Assembly (NCBI GenBank): GCA_937980205.1
Contig: CALJKW010000040.1
Location: 1 to 64,000, forward strand
Reading direction: 5' to 3'
Source of the DNA: an uncultured Myxococcales bacterium
GTDB lineage: Bacteria; Myxococcota; Myxococcia; Myxococcales; Myxococcaceae
Length of the DNA stretch: 64,000 nt
Made by a program: the position numbers and the translations under genes
Notes under the pieces: model-generated
What the model was told of the DNA's origin: nothing
The model's input: the letters and a program-made list of their open reading frames with translations, nothing else
The model's database searches: none
In this document: positions 34,937-42,752 of the stretch, piece by piece
Layout of the letters: the number at the start of each line of letters is the position of its first letter
How positions within the stretch are numbered: position 1 is the first letter of the stretch

Positions 34937-35776
34937 TCAGCGCACCGCCACGCACGGCGCGTCGAAGCGCCGCTGGCACTCGGCGTCGAGCCTCCGCGAG
35001 AGCCGCTGCGCGAACGACCAGCCGTCGCGGCTGCACATGACCGCATCGGCGAAGCGCTCGACGAGCTCGCCGCCCGCGAGCGCCTCGACGCTCTTGACCG
35101 ACGCGGCCCGCTCGCACGCCGGCAGGCGGCCCGGCACCCACGCGCCCGAGCGAATCGTCCACCACACGCGGCGGCCGCCGAGGCGAATCGGCTGCTGGTA
35201 CACGCGCGCGGCGACGTCGATCGGCACCGACGCGTGGCCGTGCGCGAGCTTCGCGACCTCGACGCTGCCCAGCATGAGCGGACCCGACGAGGGGTGCTCG
35301 TCGCCGAAGCGCTCCTCGTAGGCCGTGACGACCCGCACCTCGCTCGGCAGCGTCTGCGTCTGCTGGTCGGGGTGCAGGGCTTCGACGACGGCGGCGCCGG
35401 CCGCTCCGCCGGCGAGCGGCAGCGCGAGAAACGCGTCGCTGTAGTTGTAGCGGTACGAGAGGCTCCGCGACGCGGACGCTTTCGTGAGCAGCACCATCGC
35501 GCCGACGCCGGCGGCTGCGCCGAGGCCGCCGCCGATCCACAGCGGCACGTCGCGCGAGACGCGCAGCTCGCGGTCGACCTTCACCGTCTGCTCGATCGGC
35601 GTCGCGCACGTTCGCTCCTCGTGGACTTCGAGGTCGACGTTCGGCCAGTCGCCGGGGAAGACGGACGCGACGAGGTCTCCCTGCTTGCAGCGCTCGAGCC
35701 CGCGCGTCGACGAGAGCACGGTCGACGATTCCACGGTCGAGCAGCCGGCGAGCGCAACGAGGAGGATGGGGCGCAT
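34937..35776 (-). CDS. putative lipoprotein with one membrane segment
   Basis: A 279-aa protein starting at ATG 35776 with a very short lipoprotein signal (MRPILLVALAGC, Cys12). A hydrophobic Gly/Ala-rich segment (LWIGGGLGAAAGVGAMVLL) lies near residue 80 and a second (LPLAGGAAGAAVVEAL) near 120. The C-terminal half is soluble, with several Cys. The layout (lipoprotein, two Gly-rich hydrophobic stretches, conserved Cys) is common among myxobacterial proteins of unknown function. No family recognised. Confidence 0.72.
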   Translation of the reverse strand: MRPILLVALAGCSTVESSTVLSSTRGLERCKQGDLVASVFPGDWPNVDLEVHEERTCATPIEQTVKVDRELRVSRDVPLWIGGGLGAAAGVGAMVLLTKASASRSLSYRYNYSDAFLALPLAGGAAGAAVVEALHPDQQTQTLPSEVRVVTAYEERFGDEHPSSGPLMLGSVEVAKLAHGHASVPIDVAARVYQQPIRLGGRRVWWTIRSGAWVPGRLPACERAASVKSVEALAGGELVERFADAVMCSRDGWSFAQRLSRRLDAECQRRFDAPCVAVR

Positions 35777-35907
35777 GCGCCGCGCGGAGAGCAACGCGGG
35801 TGCCATGCCGACCTCTTCGAGACATCTCGGGCCGCTGCCGCACGCTGCGCAGCGAAAAGCGCGACGCCGTCGTCAGATCGTTCTTCGGTTCTCTCGATGA
35901 GCGACTT

Positions 35908-36426
35908 CTAGAAAAACGAACGGCCGTGCAGCATGAAGAACACGACGACGCCCGTGACCGAGACGTACAGCCAGATCGGCCACAGCAGCCGCGTGACCTT
36001 CGTGTGCTTGAGGAACTCGCGCCGCGCCGCGAACCAGAACGCCGACAGCGCCATCGGCAGCACGGCCATCGACAACAGCACGTGGCTCGCGAGCACGGTC
36101 AGGTACAGCGCGCGGTAGCTGCCCACGTACTTCGTGTCGCCGTGCACGAAGTGGTACGCGACGTAGCCGAGCAGGAACAGCCCGGAGAGCGCGAACGCCG
36201 CGACCATGAGCCGGCGGTGCAGCTCGGAGTTGCGGCGCGCGATGGCGATGCGGCCGGCGACGAGCAGCACCGCGGCCGTCGCGTTGAAGCTCGCGTTCAC
36301 CGCCGGCATGAACGAGAGGTCGACCGTGCCGCCGCGCACGCCGCCGTGGAACAAGAGCAGCCACGCGAGGAACGCGAGCGCTGCGACGGAGACGACCGTG
36401 TTGAAGACCGCGAACCGCACGTTCAT
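35908..36426 (-). CDS. DUF420 family membrane protein
   Basis: A 172-aa protein with about five membrane helices, starting at ATG 36426, which overlaps the stop of the gene before it (ATGA). Conserved His residues typical of DUF420 are visible in NSELHRRLMVAAF, VAYHFVHGDTKY, TVLASHVLLS and REFLKHTKVTRLLW. In other bacteria the family is linked with cytochrome oxidase maturation or heme-copper metabolism. No oxidase genes lie nearby. Family assignment is strong, role is inferred. Confidence 0.88.
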   Translation of the reverse strand: MNVRFAVFNTVVSVAALAFLAWLLLFHGGVRGGTVDLSFMPAVNASFNATAAVLLVAGRIAIARRNSELHRRLMVAAFALSGLFLLGYVAYHFVHGDTKYVGSYRALYLTVLASHVLLSMAVLPMALSAFWFAARREFLKHTKVTRLLWPIWLYVSVTGVVVFFMLHGRSFF

Positions 36427-36890
36427 TGCTTCGCCATGAATTGATCGAGGCCCTTCGCCGCCATCTTCCGGACCTTGTTCTTCACCATCGGCGTCCAGCC
36501 GAGCAACAGGCCGGTCGGGCCGAGCGCCTGGCGTGACCAGCGCCAGAAATCGAACGCGTCCTGGTGCTCGCTGATCAGCCCGTCCTTGAACTTGAACTTC
36601 GCGTCGATGCGGTTGACGACCTTCCGGCCGGTCGCCGCGAACGTGTAGTACGCGTCCCAGTGCGCCGACCCTTCGGTGTCGTTCGCCTGCACGTCGCGGA
36701 ACTCGATGCGCAGGTCTACAGCGCGCTGGCACAACATCTTCCACATGCCCTTCGCGCGCTCTCCCTGAAGCTCGGGGAACACGGCGTCGCCGAACTTCAC
36801 GTCGGGCGCGTAGCACGCGGCCATGCCTTCTCCGTCGCGCCTCTGGAACGCCGAGTAGAACCGCTCGATGAGGTGGGCGTTGGTGTGCAC
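36423..36890 (-). CDS. SnoaL-like/NTF2-fold protein
   Basis: A 155-aa protein of the nuclear transport factor 2 fold. A GTG at 36890 is chosen because the family starts near (M)HTNAHLIERFYSAF and a GAGGG lies eight bases before it. The ATG at 36968 would overlap the neighbouring divergent gene's ribosome binding site. Motifs RRDGEGMAACYAPDVKFGDAVF, WDAYYTFAATGRKVVNRIDAKFKFKDGLI and HQDAFDFWRW fit SnoaL-like proteins. It may bind a small ligand or act as an isomerase-like protein. It forms an operon with DUF420 by ATGA overlap. Confidence 0.82.
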   Translation of the reverse strand: MHTNAHLIERFYSAFQRRDGEGMAACYAPDVKFGDAVFPELQGERAKGMWKMLCQRAVDLRIEFRDVQANDTEGSAHWDAYYTFAATGRKVVNRIDAKFKFKDGLISEHQDAFDFWRWSRQALGPTGLLLGWTPMVKNKVRKMAAKGLDQFMAKQ

Positions 36891-36956
36891 GGCGCCCTCA
36901 TTGCGTACTTGAATCGCCTCGTCCAGCAGCGCAAACTCTGCGCCTTCTGACGTCGT

Positions 36957-36966
36957 GGAGGTGATC
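36957..36966 (+). promoter_or_regulatory. perfect ribosome binding site GGAGGTGATC
   Basis: Ten bases identical to the complement of the 16S rRNA 3' end, with the GGAGG core five bases before ATG 36967. It decides that start over the GTG at 36955. Confidence 0.8.
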
Positions 36967-38964
36967 ATGCGCCGCTTCCTGTTCGCGCTGCTGGTGGTGT
37001 CGTCCAGCAGCGGGTTGGCCGCAGAGCAGTGCATCGAGGGGATTCCGAAAGTTCCGCTCGAACGTCATCTGCGACAGCTCTATCTCGATCTGCTCGGGCG
37101 CCCCCCGACGATGGATGAGTACCGCTTCATCCAGGCAAAAGGCGCCATCACCGAGGCCGACATCGACGAGCTGATGTCGCGCGACGAGTACTTCGAGAAG
37201 GCGAAGAACTACCACCGCGCGCTGCTGCGCTCGAACGTGACCGCGAGCGTCTACGACAACGGCGACACGCGCGTGAACCCGACGACCGACGGCTTCCGCC
37301 CGCTCGAGGCGCGCGGCAACCCCGCGGCGCGCACGCGCGGCCGCAACGGCCTGGGCTGCGATCACTTCATCCAGCAGGACAACTGCAACGCCCAGTTCCA
37401 GGACCCGCACCTCGAAGGCGCCTCGAAGGTGTGCCGCGACCCGAACGGCGTGCCGCTGCCGGTGAGCGTCGACTACGACACCGGCATCTACGCGTGCACG
37501 CAGCTCGCCGCGACCGACTGCGCCGCGGCGGCCTCGTCCGGCCTGCTCGCGGGAACGGGCACCGGCGGCGCGCCCGACAAGCTCCTCTACTTCTGCGACA
37601 ACCGCCGCCAGACGAACGGCTCGCTGGTCCCGTTCCTCTGCCTGCCTGATCCGCTCAAGCCGACGACGATGAACATGACGGTCGAGACGCTCGACGCGCA
37701 GGGCCGCGTGGTGACGTTCTCGAACCCCGCCCCGGTCGCGGGCGCCGCGTTCAACCAGCTCGATCGCTGCGACCTCTCGCTCGCGTTCGATCGCGGAGTG
37801 AAGGGCAACTACATCACCCGGCGCGGCTGCTGGGTGCGCGAGGGCGTGACGAACGCGCCGGCTCCGTATTGGGACAAGAGCGGCGTGGCGACCGTCGTCG
37901 CGTGCGCGATCGAAGCGCAGGCGCGCGACGTGAACCCGGTCACGATGCAGTCGTGTGAGGCCTCGAACTTCATGTCTGACCGCTCGTGCGGCTGCGGCGT
38001 CGGCTTCCGCCGGTGCAGCTTCAACGCGAACGGCATCAACGTGCAGGGCTCGCGCATCGCGGCGGTCAACGAAGAGCCGCTGCAGATCACCGACTCGGTC
38101 GTGCGCCGCGGCGAGGACTACTTCAACATCCTCACCACGCGCCGCAGCTTCCTGAACTCGACGCTGTCCGAGTTCTACCGGGAGAAGCAGGGCGTCGGCG
38201 TCTGGGCGGTGACCCCGCCGGCAGATCTGCAGGCGCTGCCGGTCATCGACTACACGATGGATCCGAACCAGTGGGTCGAGTTCACGCGCGACGACTACCA
38301 CTCGGGCGTGCTCACCACTCCCGCGTTCCTCTACCGCTTCCCCACGCAGCGCGCGCGCGTGAACGTCTTCTACGAGGCGTTCCTCTGCAAGCACTTCGCG
38401 CCGCCGCCCGACGCGGTGGTCCCCCCGGCCGACGACGCGTGCAACCGCGAGAACAACCTCGCGCGCCGCTGCGGCTGCAACTACTGCCACGCGACCATCG
38501 AGCCGACCGGCGCGCACTGGGGCCGCTACGGCGAGCGCAACGCGACGTTCCTCGACCCGGCGCGCTTCCCCCGCTTCGAGGCGAAGTGCCGCGACTGCGC
38601 GCTCGGCGTCAGCGGCACCGCGTGCGACCGCGAGTGCACCGACAACTACGTCACTACCGCGCTCGACGGCGACGGCGCCAACAGCATCGGCCTGCTCAAG
38701 ACGTATCTCTACCGGACCCCCGACGAAGAGCCGAACATCGTCGCGGGCCCGAAGCTGCTCGTCGAGCGCATGATGCAGACCGGCGACCTCGAGCGCTGCG
38801 CGGTGAAGAACGTGTGGAACGAGATGCTCGGCCGGCCCATGACGACGCAGGAGCAGGGCATGTACATGGGCGAGCTCACCACGAAGTGGGTGGCCAGGGG
38901 CCGCAGCTTCAAGGAGCTGCAGAAGCTGATCATGGCGACGGACGCGTACCGGAGGGTCGACTGA
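36967..38964 (+). CDS. secreted Cys-rich protein with CxxCH motif
   Basis: A 665-aa exported protein (signal MRRFLFALLVVSSSSGLAA). A DUF1549-like opening (LYLDLLGRPPTMDEY) is followed by a large Cys-rich middle. A CNYCH heme-binding motif at residues 504-508 lies in the setting RCGCNYCHATIEPTGAHWG, as in the PSD1/DUF1592-type cytochromes that accompany DUF1501 proteins. The end repeats the GRPMTTQE-type segment. It lies at the head of a three-gene operon with a lipoprotein and a DUF1501 protein. In planctomycetes and myxobacteria such pairs are abundant, and their substrate is not established. Confidence 0.82.
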   Translation: MRRFLFALLVVSSSSGLAAEQCIEGIPKVPLERHLRQLYLDLLGRPPTMDEYRFIQAKGAITEADIDELMSRDEYFEKAKNYHRALLRSNVTASVYDNGDTRVNPTTDGFRPLEARGNPAARTRGRNGLGCDHFIQQDNCNAQFQDPHLEGASKVCRDPNGVPLPVSVDYDTGIYACTQLAATDCAAAASSGLLAGTGTGGAPDKLLYFCDNRRQTNGSLVPFLCLPDPLKPTTMNMTVETLDAQGRVVTFSNPAPVAGAAFNQLDRCDLSLAFDRGVKGNYITRRGCWVREGVTNAPAPYWDKSGVATVVACAIEAQARDVNPVTMQSCEASNFMSDRSCGCGVGFRRCSFNANGINVQGSRIAAVNEEPLQITDSVVRRGEDYFNILTTRRSFLNSTLSEFYREKQGVGVWAVTPPADLQALPVIDYTMDPNQWVEFTRDDYHSGVLTTPAFLYRFPTQRARVNVFYEAFLCKHFAPPPDAVVPPADDACNRENNLARRCGCNYCHATIEPTGAHWGRYGERNATFLDPARFPRFEAKCRDCALGVSGTACDRECTDNYVTTALDGDGANSIGLLKTYLYRTPDEEPNIVAGPKLLVERMMQTGDLERCAVKNVWNEMLGRPMTTQEQGMYMGELTTKWVARGRSFKELQKLIMATDAYRRVD

Positions 38965-39626
38965 TGAGAGCGCTACTCTTCGGTGTGCTGGTGCTGGCGG
39001 CGTGCAGCAAGGCGCCCGCGCCGGCGGACAAGGTCGGTGACCTCTCGCCGATCGACATGAGCAATCACCCGCCGATCACGAAGCTGCCCGATCCCGACCT
39101 GCAGGGCGGGCACGTCGGCCGCGCGCCGCGGCGCATCACGGTCGCGCAGCTCAAAGCGTCGATCCTCATCACCACCGGCCGCCAGTGGTCGCAGATCGAC
39201 AACCTCGCCGCGTCGCTCGGCCGCGCCGACTACGCGCTGGTGAACGCCGAGGCGATCGAGCCGAACCTGGTGTTCGCGAAGTTCCTCGAAGACGGCGCGC
39301 GCGAGGTCTGCCTGGGCGCGGCCTCGGCCGACCTGTCTCGGCCGAACGCGGCGGACCGCGTGTTGTCTCCGCTGGTGCCGACCTCGACCGACCTGACGAC
39401 GCTGCCCGACGCCGACGTCCGGCAGAACCTCGTCTACCTCTCGACGCGCTTCTGGGGTCAGCCGCTCGCGGGCGACGAGCTCGACACGTGGCTGCAGACG
39501 TTCAAGAAGCTCGCGACCGCGACGAAGACGCCGGTGCCTCCGGCGACGACGGCGGCTCCGCGCCAGCAGGCGTGGGGCGGCATCTGCATCGCACTCATGA
39601 CGGACCCGCGGTTCTTCACCTACTGA
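38964..39626 (+). CDS. lipoprotein of the DUF1501 operon
   Basis: A 220-aa lipoprotein (MRALLFGVLVLAAC, Cys14) whose ATG overlaps the upstream stop (TGATG). It contains RRITVAQLKASILITTGRQW, LSTRFWGQPLAGDELDTWLQTFKKL and ends GGICIALMTDPRFFTY, the kind of segment that ends DUF1549/DUF1553-like proteins. It is probably a surface or periplasmic partner of the two neighbours. No independent function is known. Confidence 0.8.
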   Translation: MRALLFGVLVLAACSKAPAPADKVGDLSPIDMSNHPPITKLPDPDLQGGHVGRAPRRITVAQLKASILITTGRQWSQIDNLAASLGRADYALVNAEAIEPNLVFAKFLEDGAREVCLGAASADLSRPNAADRVLSPLVPTSTDLTTLPDADVRQNLVYLSTRFWGQPLAGDELDTWLQTFKKLATATKTPVPPATTAAPRQQAWGGICIALMTDPRFFTY

Positions 39627-39638
39627 AAGGAGAGCGCC

Positions 39639-41039
39639 ATGAACAAACGTGACTGGGAGCTCCTCCATCGGCGCAGTTTCCTGAAGGCGGCGGCCGGCTT
39701 CGGCGGGTCGCTGATGCTGGGCACGATGCCGTTCCGCGCGTTCGCGCAGGCGACGAACCTCGCGCCGGCGGATCGCTGCTTCGTGTTCGCGTACTTCTCG
39801 GGCGGCTGGGACGTGCTGTTGTCCCTCGACCCGCGCGACCCGTCGGTCTTCACGCCCGACCGCGTCGCCGAGACGCGCATCCTGCCGGGCTACTCGCTGC
39901 TCTCGAACGACGCCTCGTTCCCGCAGACGCTCGTGACGCCGACGACGCGCATGGGCGCCGCGCCGCCGACGATGCAGTTCGGCCCGGCCATCGGCCGGCT
40001 CGCCGACCACTACGACCTGATGTGCGTCGTGCGCGGCATGAACATGAACACCGTCGCGCACGAGGTCGGCTACCGGTACTTCCTGACCGGCAAAGAGCCG
40101 ATCGGCTCGTCCGCGCGCGGCTCTTCGACCGCGACCGAGATCGTCGGCCAGATGAAGCCGACCGTGCCGGTGCCGAACGTCGCGTACGGAATCGAGAGCT
40201 ACAACGACCGGTACCCGGGCTCGGCGAACGCGCTGAACGTCTCGCGCTCGGCGGACCTGATCCTCACGCTCGCTCCCTCGCCGACCGCGCTGAACTCGGA
40301 GGTCGAGAAGGAGCTCGTGAACCTGCGCGGCCAGACGGTGACGTGTGAAGCCGACGCGTACGACACCCGCGGCCTCGTCACGCAGTACCGCCAGTCTCGG
40401 TCGCAGATGGGCCAGGTGCTCACGCAGAAGCTCGACAACACGTTCCGCTTCGAGCGGCCCGAGAACGCGGCGGTTCGCGCGGCCTACGGTCTTCCGGCGA
40501 CGGGCCCGTACGACACCGCGGCCGGTCGCGCTGCGCTCGTGGCCACCGCGCTCAAGCAGGGCATCAGCCAGTGCGTGAGCATCAACCTCGTCGGCGGTCT
40601 CGACACGCACTTCGGCACGCAGCTGACCCACGCGACGAACCAGCGCACCGGGTGGAACGCGCTCGGCGATCTCGTGACCGACCTGAGGTCGTCTCCGCAC
40701 CCCGCGGGCGGCAACTTCATGGACCACACGACCATCGTCGTGTTCAGCGAGTTCAGCCGCACGCCGATGATCAACGGCAGCGGCGGCCGCGATCACCACA
40801 TCTCGAGCTCGTGCCTGCTCATGGGCGCCGGCATCAAGGGCAACACCGTCATCGGCAAGAGCGGCGACGTCGGCATGACCCCCGGTCGCGTCGACTTCAA
40901 CACCGGCCTGCCTTCGCCGACCGGTCAGAACATTCTGCCGGAAGAGATCGTGGCCACCGTGCTCGCCTCGGCGGGGCTCGACTACAGCATCACGCGCACC
41001 GGGCCGGTGAAGGCGATTCTCAGCAACCCGAAGGTGTAG
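39639..41039 (+). CDS. DUF1501 protein with Tat signal
   Basis: A 466-aa exported protein. The twin-arginine signal HRRSFLKAAAGFGGSLML sits at the N-terminus, so it is exported folded. DUF1501 landmarks are FVFAYFSGGWDVLLSLDPRD, GLDTHFGTQL, TTIVVFSEFSRTPMINGSGGRDHHISSSCLLMGAGIKG, which resemble sulfatase/phosphatase metal sites (Asp, His). A good ribosome binding site AAAGGAG lies upstream. With the CxxCH protein and the lipoprotein it forms a secreted three-part set whose biochemical role is unknown. Confidence 0.9.
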   Translation: MNKRDWELLHRRSFLKAAAGFGGSLMLGTMPFRAFAQATNLAPADRCFVFAYFSGGWDVLLSLDPRDPSVFTPDRVAETRILPGYSLLSNDASFPQTLVTPTTRMGAAPPTMQFGPAIGRLADHYDLMCVVRGMNMNTVAHEVGYRYFLTGKEPIGSSARGSSTATEIVGQMKPTVPVPNVAYGIESYNDRYPGSANALNVSRSADLILTLAPSPTALNSEVEKELVNLRGQTVTCEADAYDTRGLVTQYRQSRSQMGQVLTQKLDNTFRFERPENAAVRAAYGLPATGPYDTAAGRAALVATALKQGISQCVSINLVGGLDTHFGTQLTHATNQRTGWNALGDLVTDLRSSPHPAGGNFMDHTTIVVFSEFSRTPMINGSGGRDHHISSSCLLMGAGIKGNTVIGKSGDVGMTPGRVDFNTGLPSPTGQNILPEEIVATVLASAGLDYSITRTGPVKAILSNPKV

Positions 41040-41053
41040 AGCCCGACGTAGTC

Positions 41054-41172
41054 GCCTCCGCTCACGCTGAGCGGAGGCCGCAGGCCGCAGTCGAACCGGG
41101 CCGCGAGTCGGCTTCGGGCCGCCTTCGACTGCGCGTCCGCTTCGCGGCCGCTCCGCTCAGGGTGAACGGAGG
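41054..41172. repeat. palindromic intergenic repeat, full copy
   Basis: Both arms are present. The left arm contains its own perfect 11-bp hairpin: 41054-41064 pairs with 41068-41078 around CGC. The right arm ends GCTCAGGGTGAACGGAGGC. It fills most of the gap after the DUF1501 gene. Confidence 0.85.
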
Positions 41173-41219
41173 CAGTTTCGACGCTCATGTCCGCTCGTCT
41201 CGTCCTAGCATCCCCCTCC

Positions 41220-42752
41220 ATGCGCGCCTGCGCCTGCGCCCTCCTCCTCCTCGCGTGCGGCGGTACTGCAACTGAGACGCTCGTCCCGACGCCGTTCGAC
41301 GCCACGAGCGTCTCCACCCCGATGGCGCTGCAAGCGGCGCCGTCGTTCGCCGACGAGCGGGGCGGAGGCGTCTTCCTCGACGTCTCCGGCCGCGCCGTGC
41401 GCGTGCGCATCGACGGCTCGGCGTACCTCATCGAGAACCACCCCGGGAACCCGGTCGCGCCCGGGCCCGCGAGCGCGGTGTTCCCCCTGGGGCCGTACTC
41501 CGCGGTCGTGGCCACCTCGAAGGGCCTGTTCGTCGCCGAGGGCGGCTGGCTCATCGCGCCACCGTGGCGCGAGGTGCTGCCGGCCGACGGCCTCGTCGGC
41601 ACCGCCATCGGCGAGAACGGCGTCGCGTGGCTCGCGCACGCGAACGGCCTGTTCCGCCTCGAGAGCGGAGCCTTGAGCGAGCTCAAGGAAGCGGGCGCCA
41701 GCATCACCGGCATCACCGGCGGCATCGCCGTCGCTCCCGCGCACGACGGCGCGCAGGCGGTCTGGTTCGCGCGGGGCGAGCAGCTCACCTACGCCGAGCG
41801 CACCAGCACGACGGCGTTCGTCATCAAGGACAGCGGCCTGCTCGCCACCGACTTGAGAGGCGGCATCACCGCGATCGCCGGCCTCGCTCCGTCGCCGACG
41901 TCTCCCGGAGAGCTCTGGGTCATCACGCAGAAGAAGCTGTGGCGCTTCGCGAACGCGGTGTGGAGCCCGTACGAGCTGCCGTACGCACCCAAGGAGCTCG
42001 CCGCCGCGGGCCGCGTGCTGTGGCTGCGCGCCGGTGACGGCCTGTTCCGCTACGACGCCGACGCGCTCGCGTGGGGCGAGGCGCGCGGGCTCACCGCCGT
42101 GCCGACGCTGCTCGCCGCCGACGCCAGCGGCGCCGCCTGGGTCCGCGTGGGCGCCGAGACGGTCGCGGTCAGCCCGGGCATCACGCCGCGGCTGCAGGGG
42201 CTCTTCCAGAACGAGAAGCTCTTCGGCACCGAGGCGCCGGTCGTCGCGCTCGTGCCGGCGAGCTCGGGCGTCGAGGCGGTCTTCTTCAAGGTCGACGACG
42301 GCGTCGAGAGAGAGGTGCGCGCCGCCGACGCGTCGCCCGGTGACGGCCCGCTCGCGACCACGCTGTACTTCTCCATGGGGGGCCGCGAGGCCGGCGGCGG
42401 AGTGCGGCCCGCGTCGTTCATCACGCTCACCGACGGCGCGCACAGCGTCACGGCGACCGCGCGCTACCCCGGCGGCGTGCTCGCGTCGCGGGTGCTGCAC
42501 TTCAGCTTGAGCACCGGAGCCAGCGGGCCGGTCGGTTGGGCCGCCGACATCAAGCCGATTCACGAGGCGCGCTGCGCGAAGTGCCACACCGACGGGCCCG
42601 GGCGCGGGCTGTCGACCTACGACCTGTGGAAGACGAACAGCACCGCCATCGTCAACGCGGTGAAGGACTTGAGAATGCCCGCTGACGGCCCGCTGGATCC
42701 GAGCTTCATCCAGAAGATCGCCCGCTGGGCGAACGGGGGGACGCTGCCGTGA
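41220..42752 (+). CDS. lipoprotein with C-terminal cytochrome c-type motif
   Basis: A 510-aa lipoprotein (MRACACALLLLAC, Cys13) using ATG 41220. The ATG at 41187 is in frame and has the repeat-derived GGAGG 14 bases upstream, so it is a real alternative. Most of the protein looks like a beta-propeller of two-component-sensor type (GLFVAEGGWLIAPPWREV, GVAWLAHANGLFRLESG, ELWVITQKKLWRF). The C-terminus has the heme motif CAKCH (452-456) and a short cytochrome-like tail ending RWANGGTLP. It overlaps the next gene (GTGA). Confidence 0.82.
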   Translation: MRACACALLLLACGGTATETLVPTPFDATSVSTPMALQAAPSFADERGGGVFLDVSGRAVRVRIDGSAYLIENHPGNPVAPGPASAVFPLGPYSAVVATSKGLFVAEGGWLIAPPWREVLPADGLVGTAIGENGVAWLAHANGLFRLESGALSELKEAGASITGITGGIAVAPAHDGAQAVWFARGEQLTYAERTSTTAFVIKDSGLLATDLRGGITAIAGLAPSPTSPGELWVITQKKLWRFANAVWSPYELPYAPKELAAAGRVLWLRAGDGLFRYDADALAWGEARGLTAVPTLLAADASGAAWVRVGAETVAVSPGITPRLQGLFQNEKLFGTEAPVVALVPASSGVEAVFFKVDDGVEREVRAADASPGDGPLATTLYFSMGGREAGGGVRPASFITLTDGAHSVTATARYPGGVLASRVLHFSLSTGASGPVGWAADIKPIHEARCAKCHTDGPGRGLSTYDLWKTNSTAIVNAVKDLRMPADGPLDPSFIQKIARWANGGTLP

